A stretch of 64,000 nt of DNA from Psychrobacter sp. P11F6 (GTDB lineage: Bacteria > Pseudomonadota > Gammaproteobacteria > Pseudomonadales > Moraxellaceae), in contig NZ_CM003594.1 of assembly GCF_001435295.1 (NCBI RefSeq), positions 1,426,001 to 1,490,000 on the forward strand, given 5' to 3'. Positions within the stretch are counted from its first letter, which is position 1, and every line of letters starts with the position of its first letter. A program made the translations under genes and the position numbers. The notes under the pieces were generated by a model, which saw only the letters and a list, made by a program, of their open reading frames with translations, ran no database searches and had not been told where the DNA came from. This document shows, in pieces, positions 9,532 through 17,733 of the stretch.

Positions 9532-11001
9532 ATGAAGCCACTTTCTGTGATGTTATCGATGCTCGTCATTGGTATGACCTCCAGCGCTGCGATGGCTGAA
9601 GGCGCAAGCGTCGTCAATACCAGCCTAGCCAATGCTAGCTTGCCTAATGCCAGTTTACCTAATATTAGTCCAGCCAACAGCGAGCTTGTCAATCGCGGTG
9701 CTTACATTGCCCGTGCAGCCGATTGCATGGCATGTCATGGCGAAGATTATACTGGCGGTACAGCGATCGAAACGCCGATGGGAGACATCTATTCAACCAA
9801 TATAACCCCATCTAAACGTTATGGTATCGGCGATTATACCGAAACGGATTTAAAGACTGCGTTGCAAAAAGGTCGTACGCCAAGCCATATGCTTTACCCT
9901 GCCATGCCATATCCTTCTTATAGTGGCATGAAAGAAGAAGATATCAGTGCGTTGTTTGCTTATCTGCAAACCGTACCTGCTATCGATGAAGCACCGAAAT
10001 ATAAAACTGACCTGCCATTTCCCTTTAACATTCGCAGCTTAATGATTGGCTGGAATTTTCTCAATGTCCCGTCTACTGAAAACCGTGATGGTCTCACCGA
10101 GACGCAGCAACGTGGTGAATATATTGTCAATAACTTAGAGCACTGCGGTACTTGCCATACCCCGCGTAATAGCACTATGGGTTTCGATAAAAAAATGTAT
10201 CTATCAGGTGCTCAGCTTGGTCATTGGCATGCACCAAATATTACGCCTGACGAGTCGAGCGGTATCGGTAGTTGGAGTGAACAAGATATCGTCACTTATC
10301 TGCGTACTGGTGAGCTTGACCAGCGTGCCTATGCGGGTGGTCCTATGGGCGAGGCGGTTGCACATAGTACGCGCTACTTAAAAAATGAAGATTTGAATGC
10401 CATTGCTTCTTATCTAAAAGCGGTGCCTGCTATCCAAACAGATGATAAGGTCGCAGCCATTGATGTCTCGCGTTTACCAACACCCATTAGCGAATCTATC
10501 ACTCATGATTTACTGGCGCAAAAAGATTATTTAGCCCAAGCCAAAGCGCAGGTGAGTAATGGCAGCAATTCACCAGAATCGCTATATTTGGCAGCTTGTG
10601 GTAGCTGTCACGGCGTTGACGGTTATGGTCAGCCTGATGCGCGTTACGCTCCTATCGTTGGACTCAGCAGTATTCGCCGTGAGAAACCTGATGCGCTGGT
10701 CAATATGATCCTTCATGGGGTAGAAGGCGCGACTAACACGTCACCTATCATGCCAGGGTTCTCAGATGAGCTAAATAGCGAGCAAATCGCTGGTATTACC
10801 AATTATGTGCGTGTGAATTTTGGTGGTCTCAACAGTAGTGAGGTGAGTGCTAGTGATGTTGATCGTATCGCAACGACAGGTACTGACAAGCCCTTCTTAA
10901 TCAAATATGCGGGCTTACTGGCAGTAATCGGCATCATCGTGGCTATTATTATCATTGTGTTTGTTATACGAGCCATCTTGCGGTCTAGGCGCCGTCGTTA
11001 A
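9532..11001 (+). CDS. Membrane-anchored triheme cytochrome c (alcohol dehydrogenase cytochrome subunit-like)
   Basis: A 489-residue exported cytochrome with three CXXCH haem sites: C65-M-A-C-H69, C205-G-T-C-H209 and C356-G-S-C-H360. The layout of three class I cytochrome c domains resembles the AdhB-type subunit of membrane quinohaemoprotein dehydrogenases. A signal peptide of about 22 residues ends at AMAEG, and a C-terminal hydrophobic segment (YAGLLAVIGIIVAIIIIVF, about residues 462-482) followed by RSRRRR should anchor the protein in the inner membrane with its haems in the periplasm. Just after the signal peptide lies a 15-bp, five-residue repeat (NASLP type). The start has a GAGGA four bases upstream. 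No dehydrogenase of the PQQ type is next door; instead a Tat-exported flavin amine oxidase follows, which is the probable electron donor by inference. Confidence 0.9.
   Translation: MKPLSVMLSMLVIGMTSSAAMAEGASVVNTSLANASLPNASLPNISPANSELVNRGAYIARAADCMACHGEDYTGGTAIETPMGDIYSTNITPSKRYGIGDYTETDLKTALQKGRTPSHMLYPAMPYPSYSGMKEEDISALFAYLQTVPAIDEAPKYKTDLPFPFNIRSLMIGWNFLNVPSTENRDGLTETQQRGEYIVNNLEHCGTCHTPRNSTMGFDKKMYLSGAQLGHWHAPNITPDESSGIGSWSEQDIVTYLRTGELDQRAYAGGPMGEAVAHSTRYLKNEDLNAIASYLKAVPAIQTDDKVAAIDVSRLPTPISESITHDLLAQKDYLAQAKAQVSNGSNSPESLYLAACGSCHGVDGYGQPDARYAPIVGLSSIRREKPDALVNMILHGVEGATNTSPIMPGFSDELNSEQIAGITNYVRVNFGGLNSSEVSASDVDRIATTGTDKPFLIKYAGLLAVIGIIVAIIIIVFVIRAILRSRRRR
9616..9675 (+). repeat. 15-bp tandem repeat, four units, in the cytochrome N terminus
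   Basis: Four consecutive 15-bp units, each starting AAT and encoding a five-residue unit of the form N-x-S-(L/P)-(A/P). They lie between the signal peptide and the first haem domain, so copy-number change would alter only a linker. Confidence 0.75.
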
Positions 11002-11166
11002 TTCATTGATTCTATAAAGACGATCTACATATTTATTATAGGACAAGACCTACAGGCAATATGGTAAGGCACAACAGCTCGAAAAACAGACGTAGAACTA
11101 AGCCGAGCTGATTAATAATATATATGCCTACCATCTTGCAGGAACGTCTACTTTAAGGACACTATT

Positions 11167-12768
11167 ATGAAAGACATGCTTCAATCACCAACGCGGCGCC
11201 AACTGCTCTCGATGATTGGTAAAACAGCGGGCGCGACCGCGATGTATCAGGCGATGACGACATTAGGATTTGCGTCAGAGTCGAGTTTTAAAGAGACCAT
11301 GGATCTTAAAGGTGCACCTCCTGGCGCTAGTATCGTCATTCTTGGTGCGGGTCTTGGCGGGCTGACTGCAGCTTATGAGTTACGTAAAGCGGGTTACGAT
11401 GTCAAAGTACTCGAATATCAAAATCGTGGCGGCGGTCGTAGCTGGACACTGAACAGCGGTGATAAATATACTGAGCTTGGCGGCGAAGAAGTCACCTGTG
11501 ATTTTGAAGAGGGCAATTATTTTAATGGTGGACCGTGGCGTCTGCCAAGCCATCATTATGCCGTCTTCCATTATTGCAAACAGTTTGGCGTTGAAATGCA
11601 GCCCTTTATTCAAACCAATGATCGTGCTTATCTGCATCGAAGTACTCATTTCGACGGCGTGCCGCAGCGTTTGGGTGATGTGAAAAACGACATCCAAGGT
11701 CATGTCGCGGAGCTGCTATCGAAATCAGTTAACGTTGGTGGTCTTGATCGCTCGGTCAATACTGAGGACAAAGAAAAGCTATTAGAAGGTTTAAAAGGCT
11801 GGGGGGTGCTGGATAAAGATTATCGTTACCGCGCCAGTAATGAGACCAGTAAACATCGCGGCTTTAGTGTGTTTCCGGGTGGTGGCTTGATGCCTGATGC
11901 GACGCCATCAAAACCTTTGCCGATTAGTGAGATACTAGATTCAGGTATGTGGGCAGATATTTATGGCAACCATATGACTTATGGTCATCAACCGACGATG
12001 TTTCAGCCAGTAGGTGGTATGGGAAAAATTGGTGATGCGTTCACCCGTGAATGCCGCGATATGATTGAGTTTAATGCAAAGGTCACTAAAATTCATCAAG
12101 ATGACAGTGGCGTCACTGTCGATTATGTAGACAGCAACAGCCCAGATGGTGCCACCAAGACCATTCGTGCAGACTGGTGCGTGTGCAATATTCCATTAAC
12201 TGTATTGACGCAGATGGATATCAATGTCTCAAAACCAATGAAGCAGGCGATGGCTGCCGTGCCTTATGAAACCTCTTATAAAGTTGGTCTAGAGTTCAAC
12301 CGCCGCTTTTGGGAAGAGGATGAATGGATATTTGGTGGTCTGACTTATACCGACATGCCCATTGCTCAGATTGCTTACCCGTCACAAAATATGTTTAAAG
12401 ATGGTACGGGCGTGCTACTCGGTGCGTATGGTTATGGTCCGACGTCTTATAAGTTTAATAGCTTAACGCCGCAAGAACGTATTAATGTTGCGCTTGCTTA
12501 TGGTAAATACATCCATCCTCAGTATCCAAAAGAGTTCCGCGCAGGGACATCAGTTGTCTGGCACCGCATCCCATGGACGCTCGGCTGTTACGGTATTTGG
12601 AATGAGTCGACCCGTCGTCAGCATTACGATACCTTGTGCAGTATTGATAATCGTATTGTGCTGGCGGGCGAGCATTGCTCACATATTCCGGCATGGCAAG
12701 AAGGCGCTATTTTATCTGGTATGGATGCCGCAAAGCGCTTACATAAAAAAGCAAAAATGCTGGTTTAA
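11167..12768 (+). CDS. Tat-exported flavin-dependent amine oxidase/dehydrogenase
   Basis: A 533-residue FAD enzyme of the monoamine oxidase superfamily, which oxidises amines or amino acids to imines. The N terminus carries a twin-arginine signal (SPTRRQLLSMIG, then a hydrophobic Ala-rich stretch), so it should be exported folded with FAD to the periplasm. The dinucleotide-binding motif VILGAGLGGLTAAYEL lies at about residues 57-72, followed by an acidic residue at the strand end and a GGGRSWT FAD contact. The C-terminal FAD signature is LAGEHCSHIPAWQEGAILSG. The start has AAGGA seven bases upstream. It sits between two cytochrome c genes on the same strand. By analogy with NicA2, a bacterial flavin amine oxidase that hands electrons to a cytochrome c rather than to oxygen, this is probably a cytochrome-linked dehydrogenase. 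The substrate cannot be read from the sequence. Confidence 0.9.
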   Translation: MKDMLQSPTRRQLLSMIGKTAGATAMYQAMTTLGFASESSFKETMDLKGAPPGASIVILGAGLGGLTAAYELRKAGYDVKVLEYQNRGGGRSWTLNSGDKYTELGGEEVTCDFEEGNYFNGGPWRLPSHHYAVFHYCKQFGVEMQPFIQTNDRAYLHRSTHFDGVPQRLGDVKNDIQGHVAELLSKSVNVGGLDRSVNTEDKEKLLEGLKGWGVLDKDYRYRASNETSKHRGFSVFPGGGLMPDATPSKPLPISEILDSGMWADIYGNHMTYGHQPTMFQPVGGMGKIGDAFTRECRDMIEFNAKVTKIHQDDSGVTVDYVDSNSPDGATKTIRADWCVCNIPLTVLTQMDINVSKPMKQAMAAVPYETSYKVGLEFNRRFWEEDEWIFGGLTYTDMPIAQIAYPSQNMFKDGTGVLLGAYGYGPTSYKFNSLTPQERINVALAYGKYIHPQYPKEFRAGTSVVWHRIPWTLGCYGIWNESTRRQHYDTLCSIDNRIVLAGEHCSHIPAWQEGAILSGMDAAKRLHKKAKMLV

Positions 12769-12812
12769 TAACGCTTGGGTTATATAAATAACTATAAGAT
12801 TCAGAGGCTATC

Positions 12813-13505
12813 ATGGACAATGCAATTGTGAAGAAGGCAATCGTGGAGAAAGCAATCTTGAAGAAAAAAGTCATGAAAAACATGACACTCAAACTGCTGA
12901 CGCTGATGCTGCTGAGTGGGATAAGCAGTGCAGCACTGTTGGGCTGTAGTCAACAGTCAGATGATGAAGTGACGGTTTCCAGTGTACAAGATCAGAATTC
13001 CTTAACAACCAATGACTATCAAGAAAGCCGAAATACGGGTGCGTGGGGCGGCGTTTATATGAGCCGTGAGGAGCTTACTGCACCTGCTATCAATATTGTC
13101 GATGACAGCTCATTGCCCAATATGGAAGACGACCCAAGTATTACTGAATGGGACGCAAAGTTTGAAGGAACAAATGGCTTTGTAACGACAGATGGCAAAA
13201 AGCTGTATCACGACTCTTGTGCGGCTTGTCACATGCACAAAGGCGAGGGTGCTTACGGTGCAGGCTATTATCCGCCACTGGCGAATAACAGTAAGATGCA
13301 ATCAAAATATTACATCATCGATATCTTGATTAATGGCTTTCGTGGCATGCCCTCATTCCATGGAATGATGAACGATGCGCAGATGGCGGCGGTTACTCAA
13401 TATGTGGTCAGTGACCTAAATGGTTTTACCGATACCGTGACTGCTGAAGATGTGGCAAAACTGCGGCATCCAAATCCATCAGCGGGTGATCCGAGTGATG
13501 ATTAA
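12813..13505 (+). CDS. Monohaem cytochrome c lipoprotein
   Basis: A protein of about 230 residues with one haem site, C136-A-A-C-H140, in a class I cytochrome c domain, preceded by a lipoprotein signal peptide (lipobox ALLGC, Cys about residue 45). It should sit in the periplasm tethered to a membrane. The start is ambiguous: ATG at 12813 has AGAGG five bases upstream but gives an unusual Lys-rich leader of 20 residues made of 15-bp repeats; ATG at 12873 gives a conventional signal peptide (MKNMTLKLL). It lies 44 bp after the amine oxidase gene and is probably the electron acceptor of that enzyme, which is inference from context. A strong bidirectional terminator follows. Confidence 0.88.
   Translation: MDNAIVKKAIVEKAILKKKVMKNMTLKLLTLMLLSGISSAALLGCSQQSDDEVTVSSVQDQNSLTTNDYQESRNTGAWGGVYMSREELTAPAINIVDDSSLPNMEDDPSITEWDAKFEGTNGFVTTDGKKLYHDSCAACHMHKGEGAYGAGYYPPLANNSKMQSKYYIIDILINGFRGMPSFHGMMNDAQMAAVTQYVVSDLNGFTDTVTAEDVAKLRHPNPSAGDPSDD
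12822..12881 (+). repeat. 15-bp tandem repeat with successive possible start codons
   Basis: Four imperfect 15-bp units, each with the pattern GCAAT(C/T)-start-AAGAA(A/G). The middle codon is GTG, GTG, TTG and ATG in turn, all in the cytochrome frame, and each is preceded by a purine-rich stretch from the unit before. Confidence 0.75.
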
Positions 13506-13571
13506 TGGTGTTTACTAATTTAGTCAATAATTGTCCAATACATGCTAGTCACAAAATGATTTAACCGTACC

Positions 13572-13622
13572 TTGCTCATAAAAAAGCGCCTAATTATTTA
13601 TTAGGCGCTTTTTTATGAGCAA
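13572..13622. terminator. Bidirectional terminator between cytochrome and tolB
   Basis: A perfect 22-bp inverted repeat (arms 13572-13593 and 13601-13622) with a seven-base loop. The GC core AGCGCCTAA is flanked by A- and T-runs on both sides, so it can terminate the cytochrome cluster on the plus strand and tolB on the minus strand. Confidence 0.95.
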
Positions 13623-13647
13623 GACTTTATGAATTAAGAAAGAGGAT

Positions 13648-14949
13648 TTATTTAGGACTCGATGACCAGACTGGTGAGCGAATCGTGCCTTGACCAGACT
13701 TACCAAACGACTCACCACCATTCAATGATTTGATGGTTAATACACCTTTGCCACCTTGCTTTGAGGCGTAAACGACACGCTTACCATTAGGCGAAAAGCT
13801 TGGCGCTTCATCGATACCCGTATTGCCCAAGTTAGTAGTGACCGCGCCGCCGCTATTCATGATCGCCGCTGAGCGACCACTTAGAAAGGCAATTTGTGAG
13901 CCATCGTTACTAAATTGCGGGCTAGTGGCATAACCGCTACTTGATACCTTAGTAGTACGTCCTGAACCAAACTCATAACGATAAATCTGTGGTTTGTTAA
14001 ATCCAGTTTTGTCTGATACAAAAACAAAGGATTTGCCATCAGGCGCATAACTTGGTTGCACTTCACTGCTTGGCCAATTGATAAGCCTTCTAGGTTGACC
14101 ACCACTGGCACTCATCTCATAAATATCTGCGCTACCTTCAAAGCTACTAGAGAATAATATCTTGCTGCCATCAGGTGAAAATGATGGACTGAGATTGCTG
14201 CCAGGGAAGGGCGTTAACGGAGTTGCACCGCCACCGCTCACATTTTGTACATAAATAACGGGATAAGATTTATCACGTTGTACGGAATAAGCAATACGAT
14301 TGCCATCTGGCGACCATGTTGGTGAAAAGATAGAACCGGTTACTTCAGTAATGGTTTTGGCATTTTCGCCATCGGCATCCATCACTTTTAAACGTGAGAC
14401 TTTTTCTTTACCAGCACCAATCTCTTCAATGTAAGCAATACGCCCTGAAAAGTCACCTGGCGTACCAGTAATTAGCTCATATACTTTATCAGCGATGACG
14501 TGACCAGCATAGCGCATGCTTTCTTTATTATTGTCAGCCGTTAAGCTTTGTTTGCCTTCGATTACTCTACCAGATTTAACGTCAATCACTTCGTAATCGG
14601 TTACTATTTTACCGCGATTGCTGCGGGTGCTGCCGACCACTAGATAAGGAATCCCCATGCTTTGCCATACTGGTAATGTGCCTGCCAGCTCGCTGCTACT
14701 GCGCGGCTGCTGTGGTAGATCTTTGCTAGTCACTTTTAGCTCTGTTTTGCTTAAATCATTTAGAATAATCGGCGATAATACAGAGTCACCAGCAAATGGC
14801 ACAAAGGCGACTTGGTTTTGTTGTCTTGGCGCGGTAACAGTCATATCGAGTACCATTGATTCAGCGGCATAAGCAGGCACTGATAACAAGGGAGTGATTA
14901 ACAACAGGCTTGAAGTGGCACGAAGGATAGAATGTGTAGATAGCTTCAT
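13648..14949 (-). CDS. tolB: Tol-Pal system protein TolB
   Basis: TolB is the periplasmic beta-propeller protein of the Tol-Pal system that binds Pal and TolA during outer membrane constriction. The 433-residue protein has a signal peptide of about 28 residues (ending near VPAYA), an N-terminal alpha/beta domain, and a C-terminal six-bladed propeller with repeated SPDG/SNDG-type blade motifs (PTWSPDGNRIAY, PSFSPDGSKILF, PSYAPDGKSFVF, PQFSNDGSQIAF, PSFSPNGKRVVY). AGGA lies upstream of the start. It is the last gene of the tolQRA cluster; the usual next gene, pal, is absent and a terminator follows immediately. Confidence 0.96.
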   Translation of the reverse strand: MKLSTHSILRATSSLLLITPLLSVPAYAAESMVLDMTVTAPRQQNQVAFVPFAGDSVLSPIILNDLSKTELKVTSKDLPQQPRSSSELAGTLPVWQSMGIPYLVVGSTRSNRGKIVTDYEVIDVKSGRVIEGKQSLTADNNKESMRYAGHVIADKVYELITGTPGDFSGRIAYIEEIGAGKEKVSRLKVMDADGENAKTITEVTGSIFSPTWSPDGNRIAYSVQRDKSYPVIYVQNVSGGGATPLTPFPGSNLSPSFSPDGSKILFSSSFEGSADIYEMSASGGQPRRLINWPSSEVQPSYAPDGKSFVFVSDKTGFNKPQIYRYEFGSGRTTKVSSSGYATSPQFSNDGSQIAFLSGRSAAIMNSGGAVTTNLGNTGIDEAPSFSPNGKRVVYASKQGGKGVLTIKSLNGGESFGKSGQGTIRSPVWSSSPK

Positions 14950-15040
14950 GAAGTAATATCCTAAAATAGAAATAATTGGTTCATCATACAGGCTTAATTA
15001 TTATTTATAGTGAGATTAACTGTACAACGTTAGGTGTTTT

Positions 15041-15484
15041 TTATTGAACGTTAATTTTAATTATCAAGTCTTTAAAGCTTTCAGGTTTATTGAAGCCAAT
15101 GGGTAATGGACTAGCAGATAGAGCAGCTTTTTCCACTGCCTGATTTACAGCAGGATTTGCACCTTGAGCCTTAACAGATAACACATTACCTTTTTCATCC
15201 AACTTAAAGTATAAAGTAGTTGTTGATTCGGGGGTAGCAGTGGGTAGAGTAATATTACGTTTAATTTTTTCTAATATAGCTGTTGTTACATGACTCTCAT
15301 TACTTAAATCATTTTTTCTAGTAGTAATAGCGGCAAACAAGGCTTTTTGATCCATAAACTCATTTTTGACATTATGGCTTTCTGGTAATGTGCCAGCGAC
15401 AGAGTAGCTAGATAGTAGAGAGAAAGATAGCAATAGCAGCAAAGTTGAGGTATTACGTAATATATGACACTTGCTTAAACTCAT
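15041..15484 (-). CDS. Secreted TolA C-terminal domain paralogue
   Basis: A 147-residue protein with a cleavable-looking signal peptide (hydrophobic stretch TLLLLLSFSLLSSYSVAG, residues about 14-31) and a C-terminal domain of about 60 residues clearly related to the last domain of the neighbouring TolA. By hand alignment about 34 of 60 positions are identical, including VNQAVE and ASPLPI. It lacks the TolA membrane anchor and the long helical domain II, so it should be a free periplasmic domain III. In TolA that domain binds TolB and is the target of filamentous phage and colicins. The gene lies between tolA and tolB on the same strand and has AAGG before the start. Function unknown; a modulator of the TolA-TolB contact is a guess from position. 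Confidence 0.8.
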   Translation of the reverse strand: MSLSKCHILRNTSTLLLLLSFSLLSSYSVAGTLPESHNVKNEFMDQKALFAAITTRKNDLSNESHVTTAILEKIKRNITLPTATPESTTTLYFKLDEKGNVLSVKAQGANPAVNQAVEKAALSASPLPIGFNKPESFKDLIIKINVQ

Positions 15485-15545
15485 AAACCAGAACCTTAAG
15501 ATAGTAGAAAATCATTAACGATATAGAATTAGAGGCTATACAAAA

Positions 15546-16454
15546 TCAATTAATAGTAACGTTGATTGTCAAATTTGTAAAACTTTCAGGATTATCTAAA
15601 TCAATTGGCAATGGGCTAGCAGCGCGTGCAGCTTGTTCAACTGCTTGGTTGACGACAGCATTTGGACCACTAGCCTTTGCAGATTTCACGTTGCCTCTGG
15701 TATCTAATTTGAGCGACAATGACGTGGTTAGACCCTGTGTTTCGATTGGGGTATCAAGTTTGCTTTGTATTTTACTTAATATAGCACTTTTGAACTCACC
15801 AGTAGAACGAGAGGTACTGCCACTACCACCATTAGATGTTGTTGAGTTGCCGTCTGCTTCTAGGTCATATCTCTGACCTGCGCTACCAGAATCACCTGTA
15901 TTAATCTTTAAATTTTTATCAGTCGCAGTCGGGCGTGTAATCTTTGGCGGGTTATTTTGTTTATTACGGAAATCGCCCAGCTGATTTTGTTCTTCTATCA
16001 GCTTTTCATTTTTGTTTTGCTCCACCTGACTATGCTCTTCTGTCACCGACTCATCCAATTGTGCTGCAAACTCAGCCATATTGCGCTCGTATTCTTGATT
16101 TTGCTCAAGCAGACGCTGATTTTGTTCCTCGCTCATCAGCATTGGCTGACTGGCACTATCGCTAAAACTTTCTGATGATGAGGTGCTCGATGCACTGCTT
16201 GTGCTAGTTGCAGCTTGCATCGCGCTAGCTGCCGCTGCACGATTGGCAAGGATTTGACCTTGTATTTCAGCCAATTGCTCAGGGGAAACCATGACCGTCT
16301 CAATACTTTCCACAGTGTCGGTTTTAGTATGTTGATAAGTATAAACGAGTATCCCAATCACGAGACCATGTGCCAGCACGCTAAGTAGCGTAGGCAATGT
16401 TAGCCCATTGCCTTCAGGTTGGGTCGGTACATAAACGACAGGAGCATTATGCAT
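15546..16454 (-). CDS. tolA: Tol-Pal system protein TolA
   Basis: TolA links the inner membrane TolQR motor to TolB and Pal. From the ATG at 16454 the protein has 302 residues: one membrane segment near the N terminus (LLSVLAHGLVIGILVYTYQ), a polar Gln/Glu/Asn-rich helical domain II, a Ser/Gly-rich linker around residues 190-220, and a C-terminal TonB-like domain III. A TTG 15 bases further upstream is in frame, but the ATG gives a more normal short cytoplasmic tail. Domain II is shorter and less Ala/Lys-rich than in E. coli TolA (421 residues). It follows tolR by about 75 bp. Confidence 0.92.
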   Translation of the reverse strand: MHNAPVVYVPTQPEGNGLTLPTLLSVLAHGLVIGILVYTYQHTKTDTVESIETVMVSPEQLAEIQGQILANRAAAASAMQAATSTSSASSTSSSESFSDSASQPMLMSEEQNQRLLEQNQEYERNMAEFAAQLDESVTEEHSQVEQNKNEKLIEEQNQLGDFRNKQNNPPKITRPTATDKNLKINTGDSGSAGQRYDLEADGNSTTSNGGSGSTSRSTGEFKSAILSKIQSKLDTPIETQGLTTSLSLKLDTRGNVKSAKASGPNAVVNQAVEQAARAASPLPIDLDNPESFTNLTINVTIN

Positions 16455-16529
16455 GGTAAAGATACTCAAGGACGAGGTTCATCAAATTATCTACTTTATT
16501 ATAGCAAGCTGAGCGAGGAATAGGATTTA

Positions 16530-16988
16530 TTACAATGATGGTGTGGGCAAGGGTGCGCCTGTTAATAATCCCACCTTTTGAATGCCTGCTTGTTGTAAGG
16601 TGGCCATGAGTGTCATGATAGCGCCATATTGATTGTTTTGATCAGCATTAATCATGACTTGTAAAGGCTGCGCCCCAGCGTCGCTACTTTGATTTTGTAA
16701 GTTAGACAGGGTATCAATCAGCTCTGTTTCACTAATCGGCAGGTCGACATTGTCTTCATAACTGATAAAAATATCGCCACTATCGGTCAAGGACACAATG
16801 ACGGGTAGTTGGCTTTGGCTCATGGTATTGGTTTGCTCTTTTGGCAAGTCAACATCGACGCCCGTAATCAGCATGGGCGCTGTGACCATAAATATGACGA
16901 GCAGCACCAACATCACATCGATATAAGGAACGACATTCATCTCCGCATTGAGCGCTTTTTTTTCACGGCGATAGGGACTCTGTTTCAT
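16530..16988 (-). CDS. tolR: Tol-Pal system protein TolR
   Basis: TolR is the ExbD-like partner of TolQ in the proton-driven Tol motor. From the ATG at 16988 it has about 152 residues: a short cytoplasmic N terminus, one membrane helix with the key Asp (NVVPYIDVMLVLLVIFMV; the Asp in YID is the proton-carrying residue of the family), and a periplasmic domain ending VGLLTGAPLP. The open frame extends to 17072, but AAGGA sits just before 16988, only a few bases past the tolQ stop, which is the normal tight tolQ-tolR junction. Confidence 0.94.
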   Translation of the reverse strand: MKQSPYRREKKALNAEMNVVPYIDVMLVLLVIFMVTAPMLITGVDVDLPKEQTNTMSQSQLPVIVSLTDSGDIFISYEDNVDLPISETELIDTLSNLQNQSSDAGAQPLQVMINADQNNQYGAIMTLMATLQQAGIQKVGLLTGAPLPTPSL

Positions 16989-16992
16989 GATT

Positions 16993-17733
16993 TCATAGTC
17001 CTTGTGCCTGATTGGCCGTAGATGTCGTTTCTCTCGTAGCAATACTGTCTCTACCAACAGTGCTTTCTGCACTGGTCTCGCGCTGGAGCATGCCTGTCAT
17101 TTCATCACAAAATAAAGCACGTGAATCGTACAAGCGACTAGATTTGGCGGTAAAGTGGTTATACGCCAGTACGGCAGGAATCGCTGCAAACAAGCCCATA
17201 GCGGTTGCGATTAGTGCTTCGGCAATACCAGGTGCGACAGAGGCTAGGGTCGCTTGCTCCGTTTGTGACAACCCTAAAAAGGCGTTCATGATTCCCCAAA
17301 CTGTACCGAACAATCCAACATAAGGCGCGACTGAGCCAATGCTCGCTAGCGTAGTAAGTCCTGATTCTAATAGTTGCTGCTGACGCCCTAAACCGACTCG
17401 TAGCTTGCGCTCAACACCATCGATGATGTCATCTTTGGGTTGGCGCTTTTTATGCATTCTTAAGTATTCAGAAAATCCCACATAAAATATTTGTTCAAGT
17501 CCTTGGCGTTCAGGTGAGCCTTGTACGCCTTGGTAAAGCTTGGCTAAGTCTTCACCTGACCAAAACCAAGTTTCAAACTGTTGATCGAAATTTTTGGCCG
17601 TACCAAGCCTCGCGCTCATACGAAAGATAATTACCCAGCTGAGTAAAGACGCCAACAACAATAATGCCATCACAATCTGCACCAAGAGACTGGCTTGGGT
17701 AATAAGGTCGATAATATTTAATGATTCAGGCAT
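16993..17733 (-). CDS. tolQ: Tol-Pal system protein TolQ
   Basis: TolQ is the ExbB/MotA-like subunit of the inner membrane Tol motor. The 246-residue protein has three membrane segments: near the N terminus (SLLVQIVMALLLLASLLSWVI), in the middle (IGSVAPYVGLFGTVWGIMNAF) and towards the C terminus (PGIAEALIATAMGLFAAIPAVLAY), matching the family, with the conserved GTVWGIM and ATAMGL motifs. It starts the tolQRA-x-tolB cluster; the ybgC gene that often precedes tolQ is not present. The C-terminal 30 residues are a polar tail rich in Thr, Ser and Glu. Confidence 0.95.
   Translation of the reverse strand: MPESLNIIDLITQASLLVQIVMALLLLASLLSWVIIFRMSARLGTAKNFDQQFETWFWSGEDLAKLYQGVQGSPERQGLEQIFYVGFSEYLRMHKKRQPKDDIIDGVERKLRVGLGRQQQLLESGLTTLASIGSVAPYVGLFGTVWGIMNAFLGLSQTEQATLASVAPGIAEALIATAMGLFAAIPAVLAYNHFTAKSSRLYDSRALFCDEMTGMLQRETSAESTVGRDSIATRETTSTANQAQGL

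Noticed and set aside
9486..9692. Hydrophobic minus-strand frame at the start of the cytochrome gene
   Set aside because: It mirrors the 15-bp repeat and signal peptide of the real gene; no start site of its own.
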